DNA of 64,000 nt from the NCBI GenBank assembly GCA_003859965.1, contig RQYR01000003.1, forward strand, positions 168,391 to 232,390, in the 5' to 3' direction. Source of the DNA: Comamonadaceae bacterium OH2545_COT-014. GTDB lineage: Bacteria > Pseudomonadota > Gammaproteobacteria > Burkholderiales > Burkholderiaceae_C. Below are positions 16,127 through 24,793 of the stretch, one piece after another. Made by a program: the position numbers and the translations under genes. Position 1 is the stretch's first letter. Every line of letters begins with the position of its first letter. The notes under the pieces are model-generated. The model saw nothing but the letters and a program-made list of their open reading frames with translations. It ran no database searches and was not told where the DNA came from.

Positions 16127-17254
16127 ATGGCATCTCCCTCTCCTGACATCTGCATTCGCGGCGCGGGCATCGTGGGCCGCACCCTGGCGCTGCTGCTGGC
16201 GCGCGAGCGCCTGCGCGTGGCGCTGGTCGCCCCGCCGCCGCCCGCCAATGCCCCGCTCGCGCCCGATGTGCGCGCCTACGCCATCAACCCCGCCGCGCAG
16301 GCGCTGCTGGCCTCGCTGCGCTGCTGGCCCGCGCCGGAGCACGCCACCGCCGTCACCGGCATGCACGTGCAGGGCGACCAGCACGGCACGCTGCACTTTT
16401 CCGCCGCCCAGCACGGCGTGCCCGCGCTCAACTGGATCGTGGACGTGCCCGTGCTCGAAGCCCTGCTGGCCGACGCCGTGCGCTTCGCCCCCGGCGTTGA
16501 AGTGCTTGAAGCGCCCGTGCCCGCCCCGCTCACCGTCGTCTGCGAAGGGCGCGACAGCGCCACCCGCGAAGCGCTGGGCGCGGGCTGGCAAGCCACGCCC
16601 TACCCGCAACACGCCATCGCCGCGCGGCTGGACTGCGAGCGCCCCCACGGCCAGGTGGCGCGCCAGTGGTTCTCGCCTGAAGGCGACATCGTCGCTCTGC
16701 TGCCGCTGGACGGCCCGGCCGGCCGCCGCGTGGCGCTGGTGTGGTCGGCCCGCGCCGAGCGCGTGCCCGATCTGATGGCCCTGCCGCCCGAAGCCTTTGC
16801 CGCCCAGGTGGCCGCCGCCAGCGGCCAGGCGCTGGGCGCGCTGGCCTTGTGCAGCGAACGCGCCACCTGGCCGCTGGTGCTGGGCCGCGCCGCCCGCTGG
16901 GCCGGCCCCATGCCCGGCCGCCCCGGCCAAAGCTGGGTGCTGGCCGGCGACGCCGCCCACGCCATGCACCCGCTGGCCGGGCAGGGGCTGAACACCGGCC
17001 TGATGGACGCCGCCACCCTGGCCGCCACCCTGGCCGGGCGCGAATACTGGCGCAGCGTGGGCGACATGCGCCTACTGCGCCGCTACGCCCGCGCGCGCGC
17101 CGCCAGCGTGGCCGCCATGCAACTGGCCACCGACGGCCTGCAACAGCTTTTCGCCCGTCCTGAAACCGCCCTGGCCGCGCTGCGCAACTGGGGCATGACA
17201 GGCGTGGACCGCTTCAGCCCCCTCAAGCACTGGCTGGCCCGGCAGGCGATGTAG
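16127..17254 (+). CDS. UbiH/UbiF-family FAD-dependent monooxygenase
   Basis: A 375-residue flavoprotein hydroxylase of the family that adds hydroxyl groups to the ubiquinone ring. The FAD-binding IRGAGIVGRTLALLLARERL lies at residues 9-28, and the second FAD motif AGDAAHAMHPLAGQGLNTGLMDAA (about 270-293) is complete. It could be UbiH, UbiF or a related hydroxylase; the sequence alone does not decide. The start at 16127 (MASPSPDI) gives the family length; the frame open from 16037 is the adjacent repeat. It is followed by dsbC on the same strand after 190 bp. Confidence 0.87.
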   Translation: MASPSPDICIRGAGIVGRTLALLLARERLRVALVAPPPPANAPLAPDVRAYAINPAAQALLASLRCWPAPEHATAVTGMHVQGDQHGTLHFSAAQHGVPALNWIVDVPVLEALLADAVRFAPGVEVLEAPVPAPLTVVCEGRDSATREALGAGWQATPYPQHAIAARLDCERPHGQVARQWFSPEGDIVALLPLDGPAGRRVALVWSARAERVPDLMALPPEAFAAQVAAASGQALGALALCSERATWPLVLGRAARWAGPMPGRPGQSWVLAGDAAHAMHPLAGQGLNTGLMDAATLAATLAGREYWRSVGDMRLLRRYARARAASVAAMQLATDGLQQLFARPETALAALRNWGMTGVDRFSPLKHWLARQAM

Positions 17255-17444
17255 GCGCGCCGGCGAACGGCCTTGATAAGCATCCAAAGAAGGCGCGCCT
17301 GACTGCCCCCAGAGGACTTCGCGCACTCACCGCGCCTCGCCCCGCTGGCTCCTTCGGGCGCGCCGCGGCCAGCCACGCCGCCGGACGGCCGCGCCTTTTG
17401 CGCTACCCTTGGCAGCTTTCCGCCACCTTCTGTTTTTCTGCACC

Positions 17445-18149
17445 ATGACCCAAACGCACACCGCGCTGCTGGCCGCCCTGGCGCTGGCGCTGCCCCTTTC
17501 CGCCGCCGCGCAGGAAGCCGAGATCCGCAAGAACCTGGCCGCGCGCCTGCCGGCGCTGAGCCAGATCGACGAGATCAGCAAAACCCCCATGCCCGGCCTG
17601 TTCGAAGTGCGCGTGGGCCATGACCTGCTCTACACCGACGCTGAAGGCAACTTTCTCATCCAGGGCAGCCTGTTCGACACGCGCGAGCGCAAAAACCTGA
17701 CGGAAGAGCGCGTTGAAAAGCTCACCGCCATCAACTTCGCCGACCTGCCACTGAAAAACGCCATCAAACAGGTGCGCGGCAACGGCAAGCGCAAGCTGGC
17801 CGTGTTCGAAGACCCCAACTGCGGCTACTGCAAGCGTTTCGAGAAAGACCTGCAGAACGTGGACAACGTGACGGTCTATACCTTCCTGCTGCCCATTCTG
17901 GGCGCCGACTCGGTGGAAAAGACCAAGCACATCTGGTGCGCCAAGGACAAGCTCAAGGCCTGGAACGACTGGATGCTGCGCGACGCCACCCCCAAGGCCG
18001 CCAACTGCAACACCGACGCCATCACCGCCAACCTGGAGCTGGCCAAGAAATACCGCATCACCGGCACACCCGCGCTGGTGTTCGAAAACGGCACGCGCGT
18101 GCCGGGCGCCATCAACGCGCAGCAGATCGAGTCGATGCTGTCGCGCTGA
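17445..18149 (+). CDS. dsbC: Periplasmic disulfide isomerase DsbC
   Basis: A 234-residue periplasmic thiol-disulfide isomerase. A signal peptide is visible at residues 1-22 (TALLAALALALPLSAAAQEA). The N-terminal dimerisation domain is followed by a thioredoxin-fold domain with the active-site CGYC in FEDPNCGYCKRFEK (about 124-137) and the cis-Pro loop ITGTPALVF. The additional CAKDK and NCNTDAI cysteines match the structural disulfide of DsbC. The internal ATG at 17445 begins the signal peptide. The protein rearranges wrong disulfides in secreted proteins and is kept reduced by DsbD, which is not in the window. Confidence 0.93.
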   Translation: MTQTHTALLAALALALPLSAAAQEAEIRKNLAARLPALSQIDEISKTPMPGLFEVRVGHDLLYTDAEGNFLIQGSLFDTRERKNLTEERVEKLTAINFADLPLKNAIKQVRGNGKRKLAVFEDPNCGYCKRFEKDLQNVDNVTVYTFLLPILGADSVEKTKHIWCAKDKLKAWNDWMLRDATPKAANCNTDAITANLELAKKYRITGTPALVFENGTRVPGAINAQQIESMLSR

Positions 18150-18184
18150 CCGCGCCCTGCCCGCCCGCCTGACCCGCCCGCTCC

Positions 18185-18718
18185 ATGCAGCGCCGCCGCC
18201 CCCGCCCGCCAGAAACGGCACCGGACGCGAGAGGCGCCGCGCCGCCTTCGCCCTACCGCCCGCCGCCGCAGCAACCCTGGCGCTTCATCTACGCCAGCGT
18301 TTACGCCATGCTGCTGGTGCTGCTGGTGCTGGTGTCCATGCTCGGCACCGGCCTCAGCGCGGACATGCGCGCGCTGACCGTGCAGGCCTTGCAAAGCCAC
18401 CTGGCCATTGGCCTGGCTTTCAGCGGCGGCATTCACTGGGGCGTGGGCCTGCGCTACACCGCCACCTCGGCGCGCATTCCGGTCTTTCACTTCATCTGGG
18501 GGCTGCTGCTGGCCTACCTGGGCTGGGGCGTCGTCCTGATCGCGCCGCCTGCCATCAGCCTGGTGCTGCTGGCCCTGCTGCACCTGTGGAGCCACCTGGT
18601 GGATCACCGCGTCTGGCCCGGCGCGGGGCTGGGGCCCTGGCTGCGCCTGCGCCTGCACTACACCGTGGCCGCCATCACCTTCTGCCTGGCAGGCGCTGGC
18701 CTGCTTGCCCTGCCATGA
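18185..18718 (+). CDS. Putative DUF3429-like membrane protein
   Basis: A 177-residue membrane protein with about five hydrophobic segments after a proline-rich cytoplasmic N terminus: FIYASVYAMLLVLLVLVSML, LAIGLAFSGGIHWGVGLRYT, FHFIWGLLLAYLGWGVVLI, AISLVLLALLHLWSHLV and HYTVAAITFCLAGAGLLALP. The SGGIHWG motif in the second helix is the signature of DUF3429 proteins, whose function is not known. Its stop overlaps the start of the M61 peptidase gene (ATGA), so the two are translationally coupled. Confidence 0.7.
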   Translation: MQRRRPRPPETAPDARGAAPPSPYRPPPQQPWRFIYASVYAMLLVLLVLVSMLGTGLSADMRALTVQALQSHLAIGLAFSGGIHWGVGLRYTATSARIPVFHFIWGLLLAYLGWGVVLIAPPAISLVLLALLHLWSHLVDHRVWPGAGLGPWLRLRLHYTVAAITFCLAGAGLLALP

Positions 18719-20514
18719 CACGCATCCCACCCGTCCGGTACGAGGTTCTGCCCGCGCGCCCGCACGCGCACCAGTGGGCCATCACCCTCACCATTACACG
18801 CCCCGCCGCACGCCAGCGCGTAGCCCTGCCGGTGTGGATTCCCGGCAGCTACCTGGTGCGTGAATTCGCGCGTCACCTGCATGGGCTGACGGCCCGGCAG
18901 GGCCGCGCCGCCTGCGCCGTGCAGCAAATCGACAAGTGCACCTGGGAGATCGAGGCCGAACCGGCGCGCCCGCTCACGCTGCATTACGAGGTCTACGCGT
19001 TCGACCCTTCCGTGCGCGCCGCCTGGCTGGACAGCACGCGGGGCTTTTTCAACGGCACCGCGCTGCTGCTGCGCGTGCACGGGCAGCAAGACGCGCCCCA
19101 CGCCCTCACCCTGCGCCGCCCCGCCGGCGCGGCCTTCCGGCCCTGGCAAGCCGCCACCAGCCTGACGCCACAACGCGTGGACGCCGCCGGCTTTGGCACC
19201 TACCACGCCAGCGGCTATGACGAGCTGGCCGACAGCCCCGTGGAAATGGGCCCGTTCTGGAGCGGCCAATTCACCCTGCGCGGCGTGGCCCACCGCTTCG
19301 TCGTGGCGGGCGCGCCGCCCGCCTTCGACGGCGCGCGCCTGCTGGCCGACACGCGCAAAATCTGCGAAGCCGCCATGCACCTGTGGCACGGCGCGCGCGG
19401 CAAGCCGCCCATGCGCGGCTACGTGTTCATGCTCAACGCCGTGCACGACGGCTACGGCGGCCTGGAGCACCGCGCCAGCACTGCCCTCATCTGCGCCCGG
19501 CGCGACCTGCCGCGCCAGGGGGAGACCGCCGCCAGCGAAGGCTACGTGACCCTGCTCGGCCTCATCAGCCACGAATACTTCCACACCTGGAACGTCAAGC
19601 GCCTGCGCCCGGCCGAGTTCGCGCGCTACGACTACACGCAGGAAAACTACACCCGCCTGCTGTGGTTCTTCGAGGGCTTCACCAGCTATTACGACGACCT
19701 GCTGCTGCGCCGCGCCGGCCTGATCGACACCGCCGCCTACCTCAAGCTGCTGGGCAAGAACATCAACCAGGTGCTGCAAATGCCGGGCCGCCACCTGCAG
19801 TCGGTGGCGCAGGCCAGCTTTGACGCCTGGATCAAGTACTACCGCCCGGACGAAAACACCCCCAACGCCACCGTCAGCTACTACACCAAGGGCGCGCTGG
19901 TGGCCCTGTGCTTTGACCTCACGCTGCGCGCCGAAGGCCATGCCACGCTGGACGACGTGATGCGCGCGCTGTGGCAACGCTGCCAAGGCGGCCCCATGAC
20001 AGAGGACGATTTCGCCGCCGCGCTGCGGCAGGTGGGCGGGCGCGACTTCAGCGCCGAAATCGCCGCCTGGGTGCACGGCACAGACGATTTGCCCCTGCCC
20101 GCGCTGCTGGCCCGGCACGGCGTGGCGCTGCACGAAGAAAAAGCCCCGCTGGCGCAAGCCCTGGGCCTGCGCGTGAATGAAAGCGCGGGCGCCATCACCC
20201 TCAAAACCGTGCTGGCGGGCGGCGCGGCCGAAGCCGCCGGCCTGGCCGCGGGCGACGAGTGGCTGGGCATTGAAGTGCCCGCATCGCGCCAAGGTCAAGG
20301 CCGGAGTCAGGGGCAACCGGCCAGCGCCTGGCGCCTGCGCCAGCTGGACGACTTGCCCCTGTACGCCGGCCCCGCCCGCCAGCTCACCGCCCTGGTCGCC
20401 CGCGACCAGCGCCTGCTGCGCCTGCCCCTGACCCTGCCCGCGCGCACCGCCCCCGTGTGGCGGCTGGCCCCCGCCGGCACGCAAGATGAAGGCACCGCGT
20501 GGCCCATGCGTTGA
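18715..20514 (+). CDS. M61 family metallopeptidase with PDZ domain
   Basis: A 599-residue peptidase of the M61 (glycyl aminopeptidase) family. The zinc motif is HEYFH in GLISHEYFHTWNVKRLRP (about 282-299), with the third ligand Glu probably in LLWFFEGFTSYYDDLLLRR. The N-terminal beta domain (about 1-160) has the family VWIPGSYLVREFARHL. A C-terminal PDZ domain (about 465-560) contains GLRVNESAGAI and AEAAGLAAGDEWLGIE. There is no signal peptide, so it is probably cytoplasmic. The ATG at 18715 overlaps the upstream membrane-protein stop. Confidence 0.9.
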   Translation: MTRIPPVRYEVLPARPHAHQWAITLTITRPAARQRVALPVWIPGSYLVREFARHLHGLTARQGRAACAVQQIDKCTWEIEAEPARPLTLHYEVYAFDPSVRAAWLDSTRGFFNGTALLLRVHGQQDAPHALTLRRPAGAAFRPWQAATSLTPQRVDAAGFGTYHASGYDELADSPVEMGPFWSGQFTLRGVAHRFVVAGAPPAFDGARLLADTRKICEAAMHLWHGARGKPPMRGYVFMLNAVHDGYGGLEHRASTALICARRDLPRQGETAASEGYVTLLGLISHEYFHTWNVKRLRPAEFARYDYTQENYTRLLWFFEGFTSYYDDLLLRRAGLIDTAAYLKLLGKNINQVLQMPGRHLQSVAQASFDAWIKYYRPDENTPNATVSYYTKGALVALCFDLTLRAEGHATLDDVMRALWQRCQGGPMTEDDFAAALRQVGGRDFSAEIAAWVHGTDDLPLPALLARHGVALHEEKAPLAQALGLRVNESAGAITLKTVLAGGAAEAAGLAAGDEWLGIEVPASRQGQGRSQGQPASAWRLRQLDDLPLYAGPARQLTALVARDQRLLRLPLTLPARTAPVWRLAPAGTQDEGTAWPMR

Positions 20515-20550
20515 ACCACGCTGGCGCGCCCGTTCGTTTTCTCCGCTCCC

Positions 20551-21504
20551 ATGCACGCCGACGCCGACACCATCAGCCATCTTGAAAACCGGTCGATGGT
20601 TCTGGCCATGGCCGGCAGCCTGTTCATGGCCGCCACTGGCGTGGCCGCAGGCATTGCCGCCCGCTCCAACGCCATCTTGCTGGACGGGCTGTTTTCCCTG
20701 ACCGGCTTTCTCTTCGCCTGGATCGGCCGGCGCATCAGCCGCAACGTGCAAAAACGGCCAGACCGGGCCAGGCCGCTGGGTTACGCCGCCGATGAGGCGC
20801 TGTTCACCACCTTCGGCTCGCTGTTCATCCTGGGGCTGATTCTTTTTGCCGCCAGCAACGCCGTCATGCAAATCGCCGCCCATGCCACCGGAGCCGCGCA
20901 GCCCGGTCGCATCAATTACCCCCTGGCGCTGGGCTACACGGCTGCAGTGGGCGTCACCGCGGCCGTGCTCTGCTTCACGCACTACCGCCATTGGCAACGC
21001 ACCGCCCGGCGCAGTGACATCCTGCGCCTGGAGTACCGGGCCACACTGATGGATGGCATGCTGACCCTGGCCGCAGGCGCGGGCCTGCTGATATTGCAGA
21101 CCTTCCAGCACGGCGCACTGGCCGCCATTGCGCCCGTGGGCGACGCGCTCATCGTCTTGGTGCTGTGCCTGCTGGCCACAGGGCAGTTCTGGCACGATTT
21201 CCGCCGCGGCCTGGCCGAGCTGGCGGGCGTCAGCGCTCAGCCTGCCACGCTGCGCGCCGTCCGCCGTGCCCTCCGGCCCGTGACGCTTGAGACACCCGGG
21301 CACATTCATGACCTGTCAGTCACCAAGCTGGGGCGCACCCATCTGGTTTGCATCTACTACGGCCCGCCACAGGCCCTGCTGGCCAGCCAGGTCGATGCAC
21401 TGGCCCAGCGCTGCGCTCGCCTTCTGCACCCCGTGCTGCCCCACGCCGAGGTGCTGGTGCTGTTGACCGAGCATCCACGCACCGTGGATCTCTCCCGCCT
21501 CTGA
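20551..21504 (+). CDS. Cation diffusion facilitator-family transporter (divergent)
   Basis: A 317-residue membrane protein with six predicted helices in the first 220 residues and a C-terminal cytoplasmic domain (GHIHDLSVTKLGRTHLVCIYYGPPQ). Overall layout and NAILLDGLFSLTG in helix 2 match the CDF family, which exports Zn, Fe or other divalent metals in exchange for protons. Helix 2 keeps one Asp (LLDG) but has Phe and Gly where the usual His and second Asp sit. Helix 5 reads RATLMDG with one Asp. Metal specificity cannot be assigned and transport may differ from canonical CDF proteins. Confidence 0.78.
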   Translation: MHADADTISHLENRSMVLAMAGSLFMAATGVAAGIAARSNAILLDGLFSLTGFLFAWIGRRISRNVQKRPDRARPLGYAADEALFTTFGSLFILGLILFAASNAVMQIAAHATGAAQPGRINYPLALGYTAAVGVTAAVLCFTHYRHWQRTARRSDILRLEYRATLMDGMLTLAAGAGLLILQTFQHGALAAIAPVGDALIVLVLCLLATGQFWHDFRRGLAELAGVSAQPATLRAVRRALRPVTLETPGHIHDLSVTKLGRTHLVCIYYGPPQALLASQVDALAQRCARLLHPVLPHAEVLVLLTEHPRTVDLSRL

Positions 21505-21706
21505 CAGCCCTGCGCTTTTCGCACCGCCCCCAGTCTGCTGCAATACCTGCCCGTGCGCATCCTTCTGACCATGAAGGACGAAGCGCGCGTTGACCTGCTG
21601 GCGCTGGACGTCGAGCAGGATTGACCCGGCCGCACGGCGCGCGCGGACAAGCGGGCGGGCGCGCCCCCATCCGCGTCATGTCACGCCAGCGGCAGCGTTC
21701 ATGCCG

Positions 21707-22579
21707 TCATGCCCCGCAGCACTTCTTGTACTTGCGGCCGCTGCCGCAGGGGCAGGGATCGTTGCGCCCAGGCGTGGCGGCGGCGCGCACGGGCGCCATG
21801 CGCGGGCCCATCGCACGCGCGATGGCATACAGGTCATACACGGCCCACAGCGCCTCGCCATAGGCGTTCATTCGCTCCTCGCTGATGGTGGGCGGGCCGT
21901 CCTCGTCATACAGGTTGAAGGCCGGGGGCGCGGTGTCGTCGCTGTCCAGCATGGCGATGCAATCCAGCGCATCGGCCAGGTCGGCCGCCAGCGCCTTGTC
22001 GCGCGGCGGCGCCCAGTCATCGGCCCAGATGTCGGCCACAGTCAGAAAGCCCACGGCCCAGTCGCGCGCGAAGGCCGGGGGCGGCTCGCCATCGGCCAGG
22101 GCTTCGGTGCGCGCGGCCTCGGGCAGGCTGGCCAGCAGGCCGTGCCAGTCGATCACGGCTGGATCCAGCGCGGCCTCGTCGTCCAGCGAAGTCACGCGCG
22201 CCTGCAGCGCGGCGCGAATCTGCTCGGCCCGCGCCTGCCAGTGCATGCTGAAGCGGGTGTGCTGCGCCGGGCTGGCGAAGATGGCGCCGGCGTCCCCGGC
22301 TTCTTCGCCCTCTCCTCCCTCCCCCGCTCCGCTGCCCAGCAGCACGGGCAGCCACTCTGCTTCGGGAATGTCGCGCCGCGTGCACAGCAAGGCCGTCAGA
22401 AAGCCTTCGCACAACTCCCACGGCGGGGTGGCGGGCAGGCGCTGGCGCAGCTCGTCCAGCACCTCGTCCAGCGCCTCCAGCGTGGCGATCACGGGATCGT
22501 CATCCGTGGCGTGGCCGGTGGCATGGGGGTGGTTTGGCAGGACGGAACGTGAATCGGGTTCAAGAGGCTCGGTGGTCAT
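21707..22579 (-). CDS. UPF0149 (YecA-like) protein with SEC-C zinc motif
   Basis: About 290 residues. The first 200 match the UPF0149/YgfB helical family ([48 protein letters not shown]). The C terminus is a SEC-C motif, [19 protein letters not shown], which binds zinc and is shared with SecA and many small proteins. Function is unknown; related SEC-C proteins bind SecB or ribosomes. An acidic insert [11 protein letters not shown] lies near residue 95. The ATG at 22579 (MTTEPLEP) was preferred to 22645. Confidence 0.82.
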   Translation of the reverse strand: MTTEPLEPDSRSVLPNHPHATGHATDDDPVIATLEALDEVLDELRQRLPATPPWELCEGFLTALLCTRRDIPEAEWLPVLLGSGAGEGGEGEEAGDAGAIFASPAQHTRFSMHWQARAEQIRAALQARVTSLDDEAALDPAVIDWHGLLASLPEAARTEALADGEPPPAFARDWAVGFLTVADIWADDWAPPRDKALAADLADALDCIAMLDSDDTAPPAFNLYDEDGPPTISEERMNAYGEALWAVYDLYAIARAMGPRMAPVRAAATPGRNDPCPCGSGRKYKKCCGA

Positions 22580-22660
22580 GGCGCGCATCGTAGCGCGCGG
22601 CCCGGGCCCGAAGGCTGGCTGAATGCCCGGCGCACCGCCCCGCATACCCGCCTGGCACGG

Positions 22661-23494
22661 TCAGTACACGCCGCCGCGCGGGGCGGCCGGCACGGGCACG
22701 CCGCCTTTGTAACGCGCTGCCAGGGCACTGGTTTCGGTGGCAAGCAGTTGTGTATCCAGCCCCACGGCCACAAAGGTGGCTCCCAGCTCCAGGTAGTGAC
22801 GCGCCAGCCCTTCGTCGCTGGCCAGAATGCCGGCCGCCTTGCCTTTCGCGGCAATGCGGGCAAAGGCATCGGCTATGGCGGCTTGCACGGCGGGGTGGCC
22901 CGCGTCGCCCACATGGCCAAGCGAGGCAGACAAATCCGCCGGGCCAATGAACACGCCGTCCACGCCGGGCGTGGCGGCAATGGCGTCCAGATGTTCCAGC
23001 GCTGTGCGCGTTTCGGCCTGTACCAGTACGCAGACTTGGGCATTGGCCTCCTGGGCATAGCGCGGGTTGCGGCCCCAGTGCGAGGCGCGCGCGCCCGCCA
23101 TGCCGCGCTTGCCACCGCCGCCATCGGCTTGCGGATAGCGGGCCGCGCCCACTACGGCTGCCGCCTGCTCGGCGGTATCAACCATGGGGGCCATGATGGT
23201 TTGCGCACCCAGGTCCAGGGTCTGCTTGATGAGCATGTCGCCCAGCGGACCAGCGGCCATGCCCACGCGCACCACGGCCTGCGTGGCCGGGTAGGCGGCC
23301 ACGGTTTGCAGCTGCGCCTGCACGCGATGCAGGTCATTGGGAGCGTGTTCGGTGTCCACCAGCAGCCAGTCAAAACCCGCGCCAGCACAGATTTCAGTGC
23401 TGGACAGGTCAGACAGGTTGAGCCAGAAGCCAATTTGCGTCTGGCGCGCGGCCAGCGCCTGTTTGAAACGGTTGGTGGGGGTGGTGAATGTCAT
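22661..23494 (-). CDS. HpcH/HpaI-family aldolase
   Basis: A 277-residue class II pyruvate aldolase of the HpcH/HpaI family, which reversibly cleaves 2-keto-4-hydroxy acids using a divalent metal. Family signatures are FDWLLVDTEHAPND (about 41-54), GAQTIMAPMVDTAEQA, RGMAGARASHWGR, CVLVQAETRTAL and VDGVFIGPADLSASLGH. It could be 4-hydroxy-2-oxoheptanedioate or 2-keto-3-deoxy-L-rhamnonate aldolase; no pathway genes are adjacent to decide. The start was set at MTFTTPTNRF. It is divergent from the nitronate monooxygenase gene. Confidence 0.88.
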   Translation of the reverse strand: MTFTTPTNRFKQALAARQTQIGFWLNLSDLSSTEICAGAGFDWLLVDTEHAPNDLHRVQAQLQTVAAYPATQAVVRVGMAAGPLGDMLIKQTLDLGAQTIMAPMVDTAEQAAAVVGAARYPQADGGGGKRGMAGARASHWGRNPRYAQEANAQVCVLVQAETRTALEHLDAIAATPGVDGVFIGPADLSASLGHVGDAGHPAVQAAIADAFARIAAKGKAAGILASDEGLARHYLELGATFVAVGLDTQLLATETSALAARYKGGVPVPAAPRGGVY

Positions 23495-23643
23495 GAATGC
23501 GCCTTGATACGTATGGCAACCAAAAACGTCAAGCGTAGCGTGCCTGAAGGGCGGCTCTGCCCGCTTGTGTGATGATGCGCCAGCGCTTGCCTGCCGCCGC
23601 CCGCGCGGCCTTTCCCCGGAGGCGCTCATTACTTGGAGATGTC

Positions 23644-24687
23644 ATGAACGCCCTTGCCGAACGTCTGCGCCTGCGCTTTCCCCTGATTCAAGCCCCCATG
23701 GCGGGCGTGCAAGGCAGCGCGCTGGCGCTGGCCGTCAGCGGCGCGGGCGGGCTGGGCTCGCTTCCCGCAGCCATGCTGACGCCCGAGGCGCTGCGCGCCG
23801 AGTTGCGCACGCTGGCAGCCAGCGGCCTGCCCTACAACGTCAACTTCTTCTGCCACTCGCCGCCCGCGCCCGACCCCGCGCGCCAGGCCGCCTGGCACGC
23901 CCTGCTCCAGCCCTATTACGACGAAATGGGACTGGACGCCAGCGCCATGCCCGCCGGCGCGGGGCGTCAGCCTTTTTCAGCCGAGGCGGCGGCGCTGCTG
24001 GCTGAATTCAAGCCGCCCGTGGTCAGCTTTCACTTCGGCCTGCCCGCGCCCGCGCTGCTGGCGCAGGTCAAGGCCTGGGGCGCGTTCGTGCTCTCGTCGG
24101 CCACCACCGTGGCCGAGGCACTGTGGCTTCAGGCGCACGGCGCCGACGCCATCATTGCTCAGGGACTGGAAGCCGGCGGCCACCGGGGCCACTTTCTCAG
24201 CGCCGACCTGTCGTTGCAAATGGGCAGCTTTGCCCTGCTGCCCCAGGTGGCGGCCGCCGTGCGCGTGCCGGTGATTGCCGCTGGCGGCGTGGCCGACGCG
24301 GCGGGCGTGCGCGCCGCCATGCAGCTGGGCGCGGCCGGCGTGCAGGCTGGTACCGCCTACCTGTGCAGCGACGAGGCCAGCACCGGCGCGCTGCACCGCG
24401 CCGCCCTGCAAAGCGAAGCGGCCCGCCACACGCAACTGACCACGCTGATGAGCGGCCGCCCCGCGCGCGGCATGCCCAACCGGCTGATGCGCGAGCTGGA
24501 GCCGCTGCACCCGGCCGCGCCGGCCTTTCCGCTGGCCACGGCGGCGCTCGCCCCGCTGCGCGCGGCCGCTGAAAAAGCCGGCTCGGCCGACTTCAGCCCG
24601 CTGTGGTGCGGCCAGAACGCCAGCGCCTGCCGCAACGCGCCAGCGGCGGAGATCACGCACGCACTGGCGCAGGGCTTTGCGGCCTAA
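23644..24687 (+). CDS. NAD(P)H-dependent flavin oxidoreductase (nitronate monooxygenase family)
   Basis: A 347-residue FMN-binding TIM-barrel protein of the nitronate monooxygenase / FabK-like family. PLIQAPMAGVQG at residues 14-25 is the N-terminal flavin motif, IIAQGLEAGGHRGHF (about 172-186) and VIAAGGVADAAGVRAAMQLGAAGVQAGTAY contain the phosphate-binding loop. The catalytic His of nitronate monooxygenases matches the His in GGHRGHF. Many family members have other oxidoreductase roles. A GGAG site precedes the ATG at 23644 (CTTGGAGATGTCATG). Monocistronic, divergent from the HpaI-like gene. Confidence 0.87.
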   Translation: MNALAERLRLRFPLIQAPMAGVQGSALALAVSGAGGLGSLPAAMLTPEALRAELRTLAASGLPYNVNFFCHSPPAPDPARQAAWHALLQPYYDEMGLDASAMPAGAGRQPFSAEAAALLAEFKPPVVSFHFGLPAPALLAQVKAWGAFVLSSATTVAEALWLQAHGADAIIAQGLEAGGHRGHFLSADLSLQMGSFALLPQVAAAVRVPVIAAGGVADAAGVRAAMQLGAAGVQAGTAYLCSDEASTGALHRAALQSEAARHTQLTTLMSGRPARGMPNRLMRELEPLHPAAPAFPLATAALAPLRAAAEKAGSADFSPLWCGQNASACRNAPAAEITHALAQGFAA

Positions 24688-24708
24688 GGATCCCGCACGG
24701 CTTGGGCG

Positions 24709-24730
24709 AAACTATCTTTTTCATAGCTTT
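24709..24730. repeat. Short palindromic repeat core
   Basis: AACTAT, seven bases, then ATAGCTT: a short inverted repeat of the GCTAY-N7-RTAGC type, placed between two plus-strand genes. Confidence 0.45.
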
Positions 24731-24758
24731 CAACGCCCTGCCCACGTGCCTGAACGCC

Positions 24759-24785
24759 TTGAAACGCTTGAAAAAAACCTAGAAT
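24759..24785 (+). promoter_or_regulatory. Promoter of the DMT transporter, probably leaderless
   Basis: TTGAAA (24759-24764), a 15-bp spacer and TAGAAT (24780-24785). The -10 box ends 8 bp before the ATG at 24794 and no Shine-Dalgarno site intervenes, so the mRNA would be leaderless. Confidence 0.45.
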
Positions 24786-24793
24786 CGCGCCCC

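Noticed and set aside
18658..21309. 883-codon minus-strand frame
   Set aside because: Antisense of the M61 peptidase and CDF genes in GC-rich DNA; Gln/Gly/His-rich with no family character.
21554..21622. 22-codon frame after the CDF gene in the same frame
   Set aside because: It lies beyond a clear stop, has no ribosome site and resembles no known C-terminal extension.
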